Shown: in pieces, positions 1-9,076 of the stretch
How the letters are laid out: each line of letters begins with the position of its first letter
How positions within the stretch are numbered: the first letter of the stretch is position 1
NCBI GenBank assembly: GCA_003212335.1
Contig: QCQA01000003.1
Coordinates: forward strand, 62,001 to 126,000
Origin: SAR86 cluster bacterium AG-447-A08
GTDB taxonomy: Bacteria; Pseudomonadota; Gammaproteobacteria; Magnimaribacterales; Magnimaribacteraceae
Direction of reading: 5' to 3'
Length of the DNA stretch: 64,000 nt
The notes under the pieces: model-generated
What the model was told of the DNA's origin: nothing
The model's database searches: none
What the model saw: only the letters and a program-made list of their open reading frames with translations
Translations under genes and position numbers: made by a program

Positions 1-175
1 TCTTAATTTTTCTACCGTATATAAAACCTATTATAGATAGGAAGCCTATGCTCCAGAAAGTTGCAAGAACTTGATACATTAGGCTATTTCCAAGAGGAAG
101 CTCACCTAAAGAAAATATAAGTGCTATAAACAAACTTGCAATAAGACCGCTTGTTATAAAAGCTCTAAAAAACAT
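1..175 (-). CDS. Hypothetical membrane protein, 3' part cut by the window edge
   Basis: An open frame starts at an ATG (bases 175-173, minus strand) and runs off the left edge after 58 codons without a stop. The visible protein is hydrophobic: a first membrane segment at about residues 8-22 and a second at about 34-52, separated by a short loop with GELPLGNS, and ending in a basic GRKIK stretch. I do not recognise the family. It lies 38 bp downstream of valS on the same strand, so it could be the last gene of the pepA-holC-valS unit. Because the end is missing, length and function cannot be judged; the call rests on open frame, composition and position only. Confidence 0.45.
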   Translation of the reverse strand, partial: MFFRAFITSGLIASLFIALIFSLGELPLGNSLMYQVLATFWSIGFLSIIGFIYGRKIK

Positions 176-213
176 AATCTAAATAAATTATAACCAAAAA
201 TTATCTCTAAAAC

Positions 214-2961
214 TTAAATCAATTTCTTTATTTCCGTCATTTGACGATTGAGATTCTCTAATTCAATTTCCAAGGTAGAAAATCTATCTTTTTGTGACTC
301 TACTAATTCCTTAGGAGCATTTTCTGTAAAGTTTTTATTCGATAGTTTTGAGCTCAACATTTCCTTTTCTTTAGAAATTTTATTTATTTTTTTATTTAAT
401 CTTTCACTTTCTTCTTTTGCATCAATTAACCCTTCTAAAGGAATCATTACTTTTAATTTACCCAAAGTGAAGATAGAAGAAGGGGGATCCTGTGATTCAT
501 TATTTGTCCAATTGATTGACTTCAGGCTGGATAATTTTTTTACATACGAACTCACTTTATCGAGATTTAGTTCATCTCCAGAATTTCCACCCTTAAAAGT
601 TGCTGCTATCTTAATTGAAGGCTTTATTGAAAGCTCCCCTCTAATATTACGAATACCTGAAACTATAGCTTTCAGCCATTCAATTCTTTTGAAATCATCT
701 TCTATGCAGTTTTTTGCCTCTTGAGGATAGTCACAAAGCATTAAACTTTTGCTTGAAGATTGGTGGTGATTTTTAAATTGATTCCAAATTTCTTCAGTTA
801 TAAATGGCATTATTGGATGAGCTAATCTTAGCGTTTTCTCGAGGACATGAACCATCGACCTAACTACTTCAGATGGATTTATATTTTCTTCAGAAAAGCT
901 AATCTTGTGCATTTCAATAAACCAATCACAAAATTCATACCAAATGAATTCATAGATGGCCTTTGTGGCCAGGTCAAACCTGTATTCATCAAATGACTTA
1001 TTAACCTTTTTTAAAGTTTCGTTGAATTTATAATCTATCCAGGCATCAATCTCTGTTTTACTTCGATTATCTGCAATACCAAAGTTTGCAATGTTTAAGT
1101 CTATGAACCTAGCTGCATTCCATAATTTATTACAAAAATTTCTATATCCCTCAACACGTTTTATATCAAAGTTTATATCCCTTCCTCCAGATGCAAGAGA
1201 ACAAAAGGTTAGTCTCAAGGCATCTGTTCCATAAGATTTTATGCCTTCAGGGAATTCTTTTTTTGTCTGCTTGATAATTTGTTCTTTCATCTTGGGCTGC
1301 ATGAGACCATCGGTTCTTTTCTCTAGTAATGAATCTAAGTCGATACCATCTATGATATCTAAGGGATCTAAAGTATTTCCTTTTGATTTAGACATTTTTT
1401 GACCTTCAGAGTCTTTAATGAGGCCATGAATCAAAATTTTCTTAAAAGGCACTTCATTAATAAAATGGGTTGTCATCATTATCATTCTAGCCACCCAGAA
1501 AAAAATAATATCAAATCCAGTTACCAATACACTTGTTGGATGGTATCGCGAGAGAAGATTTTCATCTTTGGGCCAACCTAGAGTTGAGAAAGTCCATAAT
1601 GCTGAAGAGAACCAAGTATCTAAAACATCATCCTCTTGTTGAAGCTCTCTTGCATCTAATTTATATTTTTTTCGAACTCCTTCTTCTGATTCTCCAACGT
1701 ATATATTGCCTTCTGAGTCAAACCAGGCAGGGATTCTGTGTCCCCACCATAGTTGGCGACTAATACACCAATCTTGTATGTCATCCATCCAATTAAAATA
1801 TGTATTTTCCCAATTCTTGGGTACAAATTGAGTTTCATCATCTTTTACCACTCTTATAGCCTCTTCAGATAAAGTTTTAACATTTACAAACCATTGATTT
1901 GTAACGAGCGGCTGAAGAATAGAATTGCTTCTCTCACTTCTCGGTATTTGCACCCGATAAGGTTCAGTTTTCTTGAGTTGACCAAGATCCTCCAATTCTT
2001 TGAGTATCAGATCTCTTGCTTCATTGACACTCAATCCATGATATTGATCTGGTGTAGTCTCATTTAATGTACCATCGAAATTTAAAATATTTATGATGGG
2101 AAGTTTATGTCTTTTTCCCATTTCGAAATCATTAAAGTCGTGAGCTGGAGTAATTTTTACACAACCTGTCCCAAAATCTGAATCAACATAGTCATCTGAA
2201 ATGATAGGTATTTCTCGATTAACTATGGGTACTATTGCCTTTTTGCCTATCAGTTTTTTAAATTTATGGTCTTCCGGATTTACTGCAATTGCTGTATCTC
2301 CAAGTAATGTCTCAGGTCTTGTAGTCGCAACTGTTATTTTGTTGTTGTTTTCAGTCAAATAATCTATGTACCACAAGAACCCATTCTCTTCTTCAGAGGA
2401 AACTTCCAAATCAGAGAGGGCAGTTCCTAGAACAGTATCCCAATTGACCAGTCTTTCTCCTCTGTAAATTAAACCTTCATCATAGAGTTTTATAAATACT
2501 TGTTTTACGGCCAAGCTTAAATCATCACTCATGGTGAAAGCTTCTCTTGACCAATCAACTGAAGCTCCTAAACGCCTGAGTTGTTGTGTTATTTTATTAC
2601 CGGATTTTTCTTTCCAATCCCATACTTTCTTTTCAAATTGCTCTCTTCCAATTTCTTCTCTAGATGTGCCTTCAATTTCTAGTTGTCGTTCAACAACCAT
2701 TTGAGTGGCTATTCCTGCATGATCAACACCAACTTGCCAAAGAGTATCGTATCCTGACATCCTCTTAAACCTTATAAGAGCATCCATTAATGTATTTTGA
2801 AAACCATGTCCCATATGAAGCGTGCCAGTCACGTTTGGAGGAGGGATCATTATGCAGAAAGGTTCTTTGGATTCATCAGGCTTCGCCTCGAAAAAACCTG
2901 AATCTTCCCATCTTTTATAGATGTCTACTTCAGTAGATTTTGGTTCATAGTTTTTCTTCAT
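214..2961 (-). CDS. valS: Valyl-tRNA synthetase
   Basis: Class I aminoacyl-tRNA synthetase that charges tRNA-Val in the cytoplasm and edits misactivated threonine. The 915-residue product is close to the usual bacterial length of about 950. The HIGH-type signature is seen as PPPNVTGTLHMGH (residues 40-52) and the KMSKS loop as GQKMSKSKGN (about residue 520). A CP1 editing domain lies between, followed by an anticodon-binding helical domain and a C-terminal coiled coil (about residues 850-915) rich in Lys and Glu, typical of ValRS. The ATG overlaps the holC stop (ATGA), so the two are translationally coupled. Gene order pepA-holC-valS matches E. coli. No odd features. Confidence 0.98.
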   Translation of the reverse strand: MKKNYEPKSTEVDIYKRWEDSGFFEAKPDESKEPFCIMIPPPNVTGTLHMGHGFQNTLMDALIRFKRMSGYDTLWQVGVDHAGIATQMVVERQLEIEGTSREEIGREQFEKKVWDWKEKSGNKITQQLRRLGASVDWSREAFTMSDDLSLAVKQVFIKLYDEGLIYRGERLVNWDTVLGTALSDLEVSSEEENGFLWYIDYLTENNNKITVATTRPETLLGDTAIAVNPEDHKFKKLIGKKAIVPIVNREIPIISDDYVDSDFGTGCVKITPAHDFNDFEMGKRHKLPIINILNFDGTLNETTPDQYHGLSVNEARDLILKELEDLGQLKKTEPYRVQIPRSERSNSILQPLVTNQWFVNVKTLSEEAIRVVKDDETQFVPKNWENTYFNWMDDIQDWCISRQLWWGHRIPAWFDSEGNIYVGESEEGVRKKYKLDARELQQEDDVLDTWFSSALWTFSTLGWPKDENLLSRYHPTSVLVTGFDIIFFWVARMIMMTTHFINEVPFKKILIHGLIKDSEGQKMSKSKGNTLDPLDIIDGIDLDSLLEKRTDGLMQPKMKEQIIKQTKKEFPEGIKSYGTDALRLTFCSLASGGRDINFDIKRVEGYRNFCNKLWNAARFIDLNIANFGIADNRSKTEIDAWIDYKFNETLKKVNKSFDEYRFDLATKAIYEFIWYEFCDWFIEMHKISFSEENINPSEVVRSMVHVLEKTLRLAHPIMPFITEEIWNQFKNHHQSSSKSLMLCDYPQEAKNCIEDDFKRIEWLKAIVSGIRNIRGELSIKPSIKIAATFKGGNSGDELNLDKVSSYVKKLSSLKSINWTNNESQDPPSSIFTLGKLKVMIPLEGLIDAKEESERLNKKINKISKEKEMLSSKLSNKNFTENAPKELVESQKDRFSTLEIELENLNRQMTEIKKLI

Positions 2962-3401
2962 ATTGATTCTATGAATTGGGTCTTTAAGCCCATCTTATTG
3001 CATTCCGTCCAAGTGTTTGCTGCTCTCTCACGTAAATTACCTCCATCCATGATGACAAGTTGTACGTAGGATTCATAGCTATCTAGTCCTTTAGGAATAT
3101 CTGGCGAAAGGTTTATTAGTACATTTGATCCTAGAGCAAATTTAGTACCCGGGTAGCCTATCTTTACAAGATCACTTGAAGCATTATTTACTAGATTATG
3201 AGAAATAAGGGAATATTTTGGCGTATCCCACAGAATATCATTTAAAAGATTTGCGTCTTCTATACTTGAGCAAAATATATCTAGAGAATTACTGCTTAAG
3301 GAACCCAATTCCCCAATAATTACTTTATTAACCAAAGATGCAGCAAAGTTTAAGGCTTCTTTCATGTTGTTACCAGAAGCTATAAAAGTAGCTTCAACCA
3401 T
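2958..3401 (-). CDS. holC: DNA polymerase III chi subunit
   Basis: Chi links the clamp-loader complex to single-stranded DNA-binding protein during replication. The frame gives 147 residues from ATG 3401; a TTG two codons earlier (3407) overlaps the pepA stop and is the alternative start. I prefer the ATG because it lies just after the pepA stop. Family signs are weak but consistent: the early F-x-A-S-G segment, the LLNDILWDTP stretch (where the family has LD..LWTF), a conserved LINLSPDIP motif, and the C-terminal R-E-R-A-N-T-W pattern near the end (family AR.RW..Y...G). Position between pepA and valS, as in E. coli, makes the call firm despite low sequence conservation. Confidence 0.87.
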   Translation of the reverse strand: MVEATFIASGNNMKEALNFAASLVNKVIIGELGSLSSNSLDIFCSSIEDANLLNDILWDTPKYSLISHNLVNNASSDLVKIGYPGTKFALGSNVLINLSPDIPKGLDSYESYVQLVIMDGGNLRERAANTWTECNKMGLKTQFIESI

Positions 3402-3403
3402 CT

Positions 3404-4918
3404 TCAAGACTTATCTATAAGGTACTGACTGAGAAGTGGAACAGGTCTTCCGGAGCCCCCTTTGGCAGCTCCCTTTAAGCTAGCCGTACCTGCGACATCT
3501 AGATGAGCCCAAGGATATTTTTCCGCAAATCTAGATAAGAAACAGGCTGCTGTGATGGTGCCTGCACGTCCTCCTATATTTGCTATATCTGCAAAATTAC
3601 TATCTAAATCCTTCTGATAACTATCCCATATTGGTAGTTGCCAAGCTCTATCTGAAGCTTTCTCACCAGCTTCGAGCAATTCTTTTGCCAAGTTTTCATT
3701 ATTACTCATTAACCCAGAGGTTGAATAACCCAATGCCATTATTACTGCACCTGTCAAAGTGGCTATATCAACAACAGACCTTGGATTAAATCTTTCTACA
3801 TATGTAAGCGCATCTGCTAGGACTAGCCTACCTTCTGCATCGGTATTTAATATTTCCACCGTTTTTCCAGACATAGTTCTGACAACATCACCTGGTTTAG
3901 TAGCTTTGCTACCTGGCATATTCTCAGCACTAGCCACTACTCCGATCAAGTTGATTGGTAGATTCAATTCAGCAATTACTTGCATTGTGCCTATAACGCT
4001 CGCTGCACCACACATATCAAATTTCATTTCATCCATTGTCGCTGGCGGTTTTAAGCTAATTCCGCCAGTGTCAAAAGTTATACCTTTACCAACTATTGCA
4101 TATGGTTTGTCACCTTTTTTTCCTCCCTGATAATTCATTGATATCAGCTTAGATTCTTGAGCACTTCCATTTCCCACGGAAAGAAGGCAATCCATACCCA
4201 TCTTTTTCATCTCTTTCTCACCAAAGACCCTGCAACTAAGTTTTTTATATTTATTTGCGGCGGAACGAGAGCTAGTTGCTAGGTAGGAAGGCGTACAAAC
4301 ATTTCCTGGAAGATTTGCTAACTCTTTTGCAACATTCATACCCTGTCCAACAACTTGACCTGTCTTAAGACCTTTTTTCAATTTGGCTAGAGCTTCTTTC
4401 GAGTCAATAAAGATAGATACTTTTTTTAGGTAATTAATACTTTTATTTTTTTTATTTAATTTCGCATCATATGTATAAGATTTGCTTTCTAGAGAAGTTC
4501 CTAATTTCTGCAACAAAGAGGAATCACTGTGGTCTTTTGAGTCATATTTCATGGCAGGCAAGGCCACCAATCCAACCGCAGATTTTTTTGAAGTCAGAAC
4601 AGACGTCACTGAAGAAGAAATTTTATCCATATCTTCATTATTGAGAGCAGTATTAGATTTTCCTACACCGATTAAAAATATCCTATCTGCTTTTGTGCCT
4701 TCATTAGTTGCAATGTAAGCAGTTTGCCCAACTTTTGCCTCAAACTCCCCTCTCTTCATGAGTTCTTTAATACTTCCATTTGTAGCCGAGTCTATTTCTT
4801 TTGCTGAAGAGTTTAAGGTTCTGCCTTCGTTTACTCCTACAACTAAAACATCAGCTTTTGATTTCAAAATATTTTTTGAAAGCTCTTGATTCAAAGTTAG
4901 CGTGAGTCTTTTTTTCAT
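3404..4918 (-). CDS. pepA: Cytosol (leucyl) aminopeptidase, M17 family
   Basis: Two-metal aminopeptidase that removes N-terminal residues from peptides; in E. coli the same protein (PepA/XerA/CarP) also binds DNA in Xer recombination and in carAB control. At 504 residues it equals the E. coli length. The N-terminal domain is less conserved; the catalytic C-terminal domain holds GKGITFDTGGISLKP (metal-binding Lys and Asp) and the family signature NTDAEGRLVLAD near residue 357. A strong Shine-Dalgarno AAAGGAGA precedes the ATG. It is the first gene of pepA-holC-valS and diverges from lptF across 126 bp, as in many gammaproteobacteria. Since carAB lies in this window, a regulatory link is possible but not shown by sequence. 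Confidence 0.97.
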   Translation of the reverse strand: MKKRLTLTLNQELSKNILKSKADVLVVGVNEGRTLNSSAKEIDSATNGSIKELMKRGEFEAKVGQTAYIATNEGTKADRIFLIGVGKSNTALNNEDMDKISSSVTSVLTSKKSAVGLVALPAMKYDSKDHSDSSLLQKLGTSLESKSYTYDAKLNKKNKSINYLKKVSIFIDSKEALAKLKKGLKTGQVVGQGMNVAKELANLPGNVCTPSYLATSSRSAANKYKKLSCRVFGEKEMKKMGMDCLLSVGNGSAQESKLISMNYQGGKKGDKPYAIVGKGITFDTGGISLKPPATMDEMKFDMCGAASVIGTMQVIAELNLPINLIGVVASAENMPGSKATKPGDVVRTMSGKTVEILNTDAEGRLVLADALTYVERFNPRSVVDIATLTGAVIMALGYSTSGLMSNNENLAKELLEAGEKASDRAWQLPIWDSYQKDLDSNFADIANIGGRAGTITAACFLSRFAEKYPWAHLDVAGTASLKGAAKGGSGRPVPLLSQYLIDKS

Positions 4919-5044
4919 TTTGTCTCCTTTAGAAAAAATTGTATTCAGGGTATTTTATCAATAAAAATAAAAGTTAACTTCAATAGAGAATATTATTTCA
5001 ATTAAGAGTAGGATTAACCTTTTAAAGAAGTAAATACCAGTTTT

Positions 5045-6052
5045 ATGATTTTAAATCGTTATTTTTTAAAGACTATTTTCTCATATACTGCGACTATAAG
5101 CTTAATCTTTGTTCTCATTATTGTCTCATCAAGATCAATACAGTATTTAGAGCAAGCTTCTAGAGGAGAAATAAATCCTGAAATTGTATTTTCGGTTGTT
5201 CTTTTACGGTTACCAGAGTTTCTTGAATTAATATTACCCCTAAGCTTCTTTCTTTCCATTGTTCTAACATTAGGTAGATTGAGATCCGATGGTGAATTTG
5301 TCATCATGGAACAAAATGGATTTTCTTTAGTTAAAGTCTATTCGTTACTTTTAATACCTGCTTCCTTAATTTCAATTCTTTTGATCTATTTCTCCCTTAT
5401 TTTAAGCCCTAGCCTTGATCAAAAAGTAAAAGATTTATTGGAAGTTAAAACACTAGAAGACAGTTTTAACGCATTAACACCGGGTGAATTTCATAAATTA
5501 GATGATTCTTATCTTTTATTTGCTCAAGGAAGACAAGAAAATTTTTTAAGTGATATATTTTTAGTTGAAAGAAAATCTAATAGCAAGGATAAGAAAGTTT
5601 TGGTAGCCAAGAAGTTTATGGCACCCTTACCTGAAAGTAGTGACTTGATCTTTCAATCAGGATTTTCTTACTCAGAGGGAGAGAATAACCAACTAATTTC
5701 TGTAGGCTTTAGATCTATGCTTCTTGCTGGTGATAGAGATTTATTCGCTAAGGATAATTCATTCTCTAAGCAAAAGGACTTTTCCGGATCTTTGATTTGG
5801 TCATGCTCAATTAGTTTGATGGTGTTAATTACCATGTTTCTAGCACTACCAATGAGTCAAAATTTACCTAGAAAAGGAAGGTATTCAAAAGTCTTACCAA
5901 GCCTTTTAATTTTTTCGATCTATGCAGGACTATTGTTAACTTTCAGGGGTGAAGAAGTTATTAACTTAACTTATTTAATTTTTTTACATTTATTTTTTTT
6001 GATAGTTGCATTTTATTTAAATTACAGGATGTTTTTGGGAGGTAAGATTTGA
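5045..6052 (+). CDS. lptF: LPS export ABC transporter permease LptF
   Basis: LptF and LptG form the inner-membrane channel of the LptB2FG transporter that lifts LPS from the inner membrane to LptC. The 335-residue protein (E. coli 366) has the family layout: three membrane segments at the N end (about residues 10-30, 50-78, 95-120), a periplasmic beta-rich domain with LTPGEFHKLDDSYLLFAQG, and three C-terminal membrane segments (about 255-330). It begins with the typical NRYFLKTIF start. Its stop overlaps the start of lptG. It diverges from pepA. The ATPase partner lptB and the LptC-type protein are about 52 kb away in this window. Confidence 0.95.
   Translation: MILNRYFLKTIFSYTATISLIFVLIIVSSRSIQYLEQASRGEINPEIVFSVVLLRLPEFLELILPLSFFLSIVLTLGRLRSDGEFVIMEQNGFSLVKVYSLLLIPASLISILLIYFSLILSPSLDQKVKDLLEVKTLEDSFNALTPGEFHKLDDSYLLFAQGRQENFLSDIFLVERKSNSKDKKVLVAKKFMAPLPESSDLIFQSGFSYSEGENNQLISVGFRSMLLAGDRDLFAKDNSFSKQKDFSGSLIWSCSISLMVLITMFLALPMSQNLPRKGRYSKVLPSLLIFSIYAGLLLTFRGEEVINLTYLIFLHLFFLIVAFYLNYRMFLGGKI
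6037..6042 (+). promoter_or_regulatory. Shine-Dalgarno that fixes the TTG start of lptG
   Basis: GGGAGG sits 6 bases before a TTG at 6049 and inside the 3' end of lptF. The TTG overlaps the lptF TGA (TTGA). No ATG or GTG occurs in the first part of the lptG frame, and the encoded start IFIFGDLVERNISKRV aligns with the family N terminus, so the strong ribosome site decides the TTG start and implies translational coupling. Confidence 0.75.
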
Positions 6053-7113
6053 TATTTATATTTGGAGATCTCGTAGAAAGAAACATTTCGAAGAGGGTTT
6101 TGTTTAGTACATTGATCGTTGCTATTGCTATAGCTCTTTTAGATCTTTTATTTACATTTATTTCAGAAATCTCTGACCTAAATAATTCTTATGTCCTCAT
6201 TGATGCCCTAATCTACTCTTTAAATTCCGTACCAGGTTCTATATATGCCTACCTCTCATATATTTGCTTATTAGGTGTGCTAATAGGTCTTGGAAGTTTA
6301 AAGGAAGAGGGAGAGCTCATTGCCTCTAGAGTTTTAGGTAAGTCAAATATAAGGATTATTATTGCTTCTTTGAAGCCGACTTTTTTGATAATAGTCTTAG
6401 GTCTTATCTTTCAGGAATTATACTTACCTTCAATTTCTCAATCTAATGAGGAAACGAGGTTAATTAAGCAAAATAAAATAAGTACAGAAGATGGATATTG
6501 GTTTGTTTCAGAGTCTTCTATAAATTTCTTTGCTTCCTCTCCTAATAAGAAAAAAGTTACCGATGTGTCAATTTATAAACTTGGAGATCAAAATAATATC
6601 AAGCAAATTATTAAGTCTGATAGTGCAAGCAGGCTAAATGACCAATGGATTTTATCAAATGTTCAAGTAAATGATTTTGAGGACAATGCAGTTAATTATT
6701 TAGACTTTATGAATTGGTACGAAGGTCCTAAGGATAGTGATATGCGCAGAATACTGTCTCCGAAGTACTTGTCGTTAAGAGAGATTAATCAGGCTTTGAG
6801 TGATGAAGAGTCTCAATTAAGAAAAAATAAATTACTACTTGAATATTGGAAGAAAATATTTCATCCCATAACGACTGTCTTGTTAACACTCTTGGCAGCT
6901 TCTTTTATTTTTGGAAGTGTAAGGGATAACAGTTTGGGTAAAAGGATTTTAATAGGAATCTTATTTGCTTTTTCTCTCAACACAATCCAGAGTCTATTTC
7001 AAAGCATGGCTTCAGTATCTTTACTTAATCCTTTTAATTCAGTTTTTTTCCCAATGTTGATTGTCCTAATTATTACGATTGTTCTTTGGAATCTTAAAAC
7101 TCAGGAATCCTAA
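6049..7113 (+). CDS. lptG: LPS export ABC transporter permease LptG
   Basis: Second permease of LptB2FG, partner of LptF. The 354-residue product is close to E. coli LptG (360). Layout is three N-terminal membrane segments (about residues 18-40, 60-82, 100-122), a periplasmic beta-jellyroll domain, and three C-terminal membrane segments (about 275-350). The cytoplasmic coupling segment LKEEGELIASRVLGKS (about residues 82-98) is the typical site that contacts LptB. Translation starts at TTG within the lptF stop, supported by a GGGAGG ribosome site. The last 20 bases overlap the convergent RDD gene. Start codon is unusual; nothing else is odd. Confidence 0.95.
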   Translation: MIFIFGDLVERNISKRVLFSTLIVAIAIALLDLLFTFISEISDLNNSYVLIDALIYSLNSVPGSIYAYLSYICLLGVLIGLGSLKEEGELIASRVLGKSNIRIIIASLKPTFLIIVLGLIFQELYLPSISQSNEETRLIKQNKISTEDGYWFVSESSINFFASSPNKKKVTDVSIYKLGDQNNIKQIIKSDSASRLNDQWILSNVQVNDFEDNAVNYLDFMNWYEGPKDSDMRRILSPKYLSLREINQALSDEESQLRKNKLLLEYWKKIFHPITTVLLTLLAASFIFGSVRDNSLGKRILIGILFAFSLNTIQSLFQSMASVSLLNPFNSVFFPMLIVLIITIVLWNLKTQES

Positions 7114-7510
7114 TAATTCTGGTTTTAGTAGCTATGTCAGCTAAAGATTTTTTTTCTTTGTTGATCAAAATATAAAGATATCCCAATCCAAAAAATAAAA
7201 AAGAAAATGTTGAGAATGCGCACCTTAAGAGACAAATTCTTATAGAGAGTCCTTCTTCTGATATTAACTTAATTTTCCAAGCCTGCATCCCTAGAGTTTG
7301 CCCATCGTTTACAAGCCAAAAGTAAGAGAAAAATACAGGGCCAGACAAAACTGTTATAAGAAGCTGTGCGAGGTCGGCTATACTGCCTTTTTCAGGTGCT
7401 CCGCCATTCAATAATACTAATAAAAGAGTTAACGAAAGAATAATTCCTAAAACAGCAAAGCAGTCATATAAGAGAGAAAATATTCTTCTAAAAAAGCCTG
7501 AATTTTCCAT
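7094..7510 (-). CDS. RDD family membrane protein
   Basis: A 138-residue protein with the RDD domain: an early Arg-rich/Asp pair in RRIFSLLYD (residues 8-16) opening the first membrane segment, a second segment near residues 50-68, the signature NDGQTLGMQAWKIKLI (about 68-83) with the conserved T-L-G-M-x-x-x-K-I pattern, and a last segment near 95-115. RDD proteins are small membrane proteins whose role is mostly unknown; some have been linked to ion transport. It sits convergent to lptG with a 20-bp overlap and diverges from the peptide transporter. RDD genes are found near lptFG/pepA in related bacteria. Function here is not known. Confidence 0.85.
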   Translation of the reverse strand: MENSGFFRRIFSLLYDCFAVLGIILSLTLLLVLLNGGAPEKGSIADLAQLLITVLSGPVFFSYFWLVNDGQTLGMQAWKIKLISEEGLSIRICLLRCAFSTFSFLFFGLGYLYILINKEKKSLADIATKTRIIRIPEF

Positions 7511-7567
7511 AATTATTTGGATAAGATATTTTTTTTGATTATTCTATACGAATAGTAAGGAACTTTT

Positions 7568-9076
7568 ATGAATGAAATAACACAGTCTAATGACACCTAC
7601 TTTTTGGGACATCCAAAAGGACTCATTACATTATTTTTAACAGAGATGTGGGAAAGAATGTCTTTCTATGGAATGAGAGGTTTGTTGGTACTCTTCATGA
7701 CAAGAGAGGTTGTTGAAGGAGGGCTTAATTTAGATCCTGTTACTGCAATGGCAATTTATGGAGTTTACGGAGCTTCTGTCTATTTCTTATGTGTTCCTGG
7801 GGGCTGGGTGGCGGATAAGATTTTTGGGGCACAAAAAACAGTTCTTTATGGAGCTGTAATTATCACTTTAGGTCACTATGTTCTTGCTATCCCTTATGAA
7901 AAAACTTTTTTCTTAGGTTTAGTTCTTGTGTCAATTGGAACAGGTTTATTAAAGCCAAATATATCCACTATAGTTGGGCAATTATATAAACCAGGTGATC
8001 TTAGAATAGATTCAGGATATACGATTTTCTATATGTCTATAAATATTGGCAGCATGCTTGGTTATCTGGTTTGTGGATACTTGGGAGAAAAGGTTGGATG
8101 GCATTGGGGATTTGGAGCTGCTGGAGTAGGGATGACATTTGGTGTCATTCAATACATTTTGACAAAGAGTTCTCTGGGTGAAGCTGGCTTAGATCCTACT
8201 ATTGAAGTAGGTGAAGATAGTTCAAGATATTTTTCAATTTTTTCTATAGGTTCAATTCTTTTTTCTCTAATAATCATTTCAGGTTTCGTGGGCTTATGGA
8301 CTATTGATCCTCAATTACTAAATCAATTGATAGTTTATCTAATTTTGGCAGTAGCTATTTTTTATTTCGTTTATTTGTATTTTTTTGCTGATTTAAACAG
8401 CGCTGAAAGAGGCAATATCTCTATGTTGTTATTACTATTTATAGGTTCAGTTCTTTTTTGGGCAGGTTTTGATCAGGGGGGGTCTTCTTTAAACCTCTTT
8501 GCAAAGGACTATACTGATCTTTTCATATTTGGATGGGAAATGCCCGCAACATTTTTGCAAGTTGCTAATCCACTAATGGTGGTTATCTTTGCACCATTCT
8601 TTGCTGCTTTTTGGATAAATTTAGGAAAACGAAATCTGGACTTAGAAACACCTCAGAAGTTTGCATTGGGATGCTTTTTAATGGCTATAGGTTTTTTTGT
8701 TATGATTTTTGGAGTAGAAGTTGCTTTAGAGAATGAAAAAGCAGGGGTTAAGTGGTTGTTGTTAACCTATCTTTTTCATACATTAGGAGAACTTTGTTTA
8801 AGTCCTGTTGGACTATCTGCAACTGCAAAATATTCTCCCAAACGATATAAAGGTCAAATGATGGGGATTTGGTTCTTATCTTCTTCATTAGCTGCAGGAT
8901 TGGCAGGTTTGTTAGCCAGCAAGTCTTTTGAATCAGGAATTTCTAGTATGCCAGTTTTATTTAATCAAATTATTCTAGCTTTAGTTGCGGTAGGAATAGT
9001 TTTGATCATTGCAAATAAATTTGTTAAGGCTAGTACTAATCTAGAAGATTCCCCAGAGGAAACAGCAGTTAACTAG
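7568..9076 (+). CDS. Proton-dependent oligopeptide transporter (POT/PTR2 family)
   Basis: Inner-membrane major-facilitator protein that imports di- and tripeptides with protons. At 502 residues it matches DtpA-type length (500). The ExxER motif region is seen as TEMWERMSFYGMRGLLVLF (about residues 25-43); the PTR2 signature appears as FYMSINIGSMLGY (about 155-167); the late motif SPVGLSATAKYSPKRYKG (about 416-433) is also typical. Around 12-14 membrane segments are visible. Its ribosome site is AAGGAA. Its 3' end overlaps dapE by 8 bp in convergent fashion. Substrate range cannot be told from sequence, so I leave the gene symbol empty. Marine heterotrophs often carry such peptide importers. 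Confidence 0.92.
   Translation: MNEITQSNDTYFLGHPKGLITLFLTEMWERMSFYGMRGLLVLFMTREVVEGGLNLDPVTAMAIYGVYGASVYFLCVPGGWVADKIFGAQKTVLYGAVIITLGHYVLAIPYEKTFFLGLVLVSIGTGLLKPNISTIVGQLYKPGDLRIDSGYTIFYMSINIGSMLGYLVCGYLGEKVGWHWGFGAAGVGMTFGVIQYILTKSSLGEAGLDPTIEVGEDSSRYFSIFSIGSILFSLIIISGFVGLWTIDPQLLNQLIVYLILAVAIFYFVYLYFFADLNSAERGNISMLLLLFIGSVLFWAGFDQGGSSLNLFAKDYTDLFIFGWEMPATFLQVANPLMVVIFAPFFAAFWINLGKRNLDLETPQKFALGCFLMAIGFFVMIFGVEVALENEKAGVKWLLLTYLFHTLGELCLSPVGLSATAKYSPKRYKGQMMGIWFLSSSLAAGLAGLLASKSFESGISSMPVLFNQIILALVAVGIVLIIANKFVKASTNLEDSPEETAVN

Noticed and set aside
248-724. 158-codon frame opposite the 3' end of valS
   Set aside because: It covers the coiled-coil part of ValRS on the other strand; composition is Ser/Phe/Leu-rich as expected of a mirror of Lys/Glu codons.
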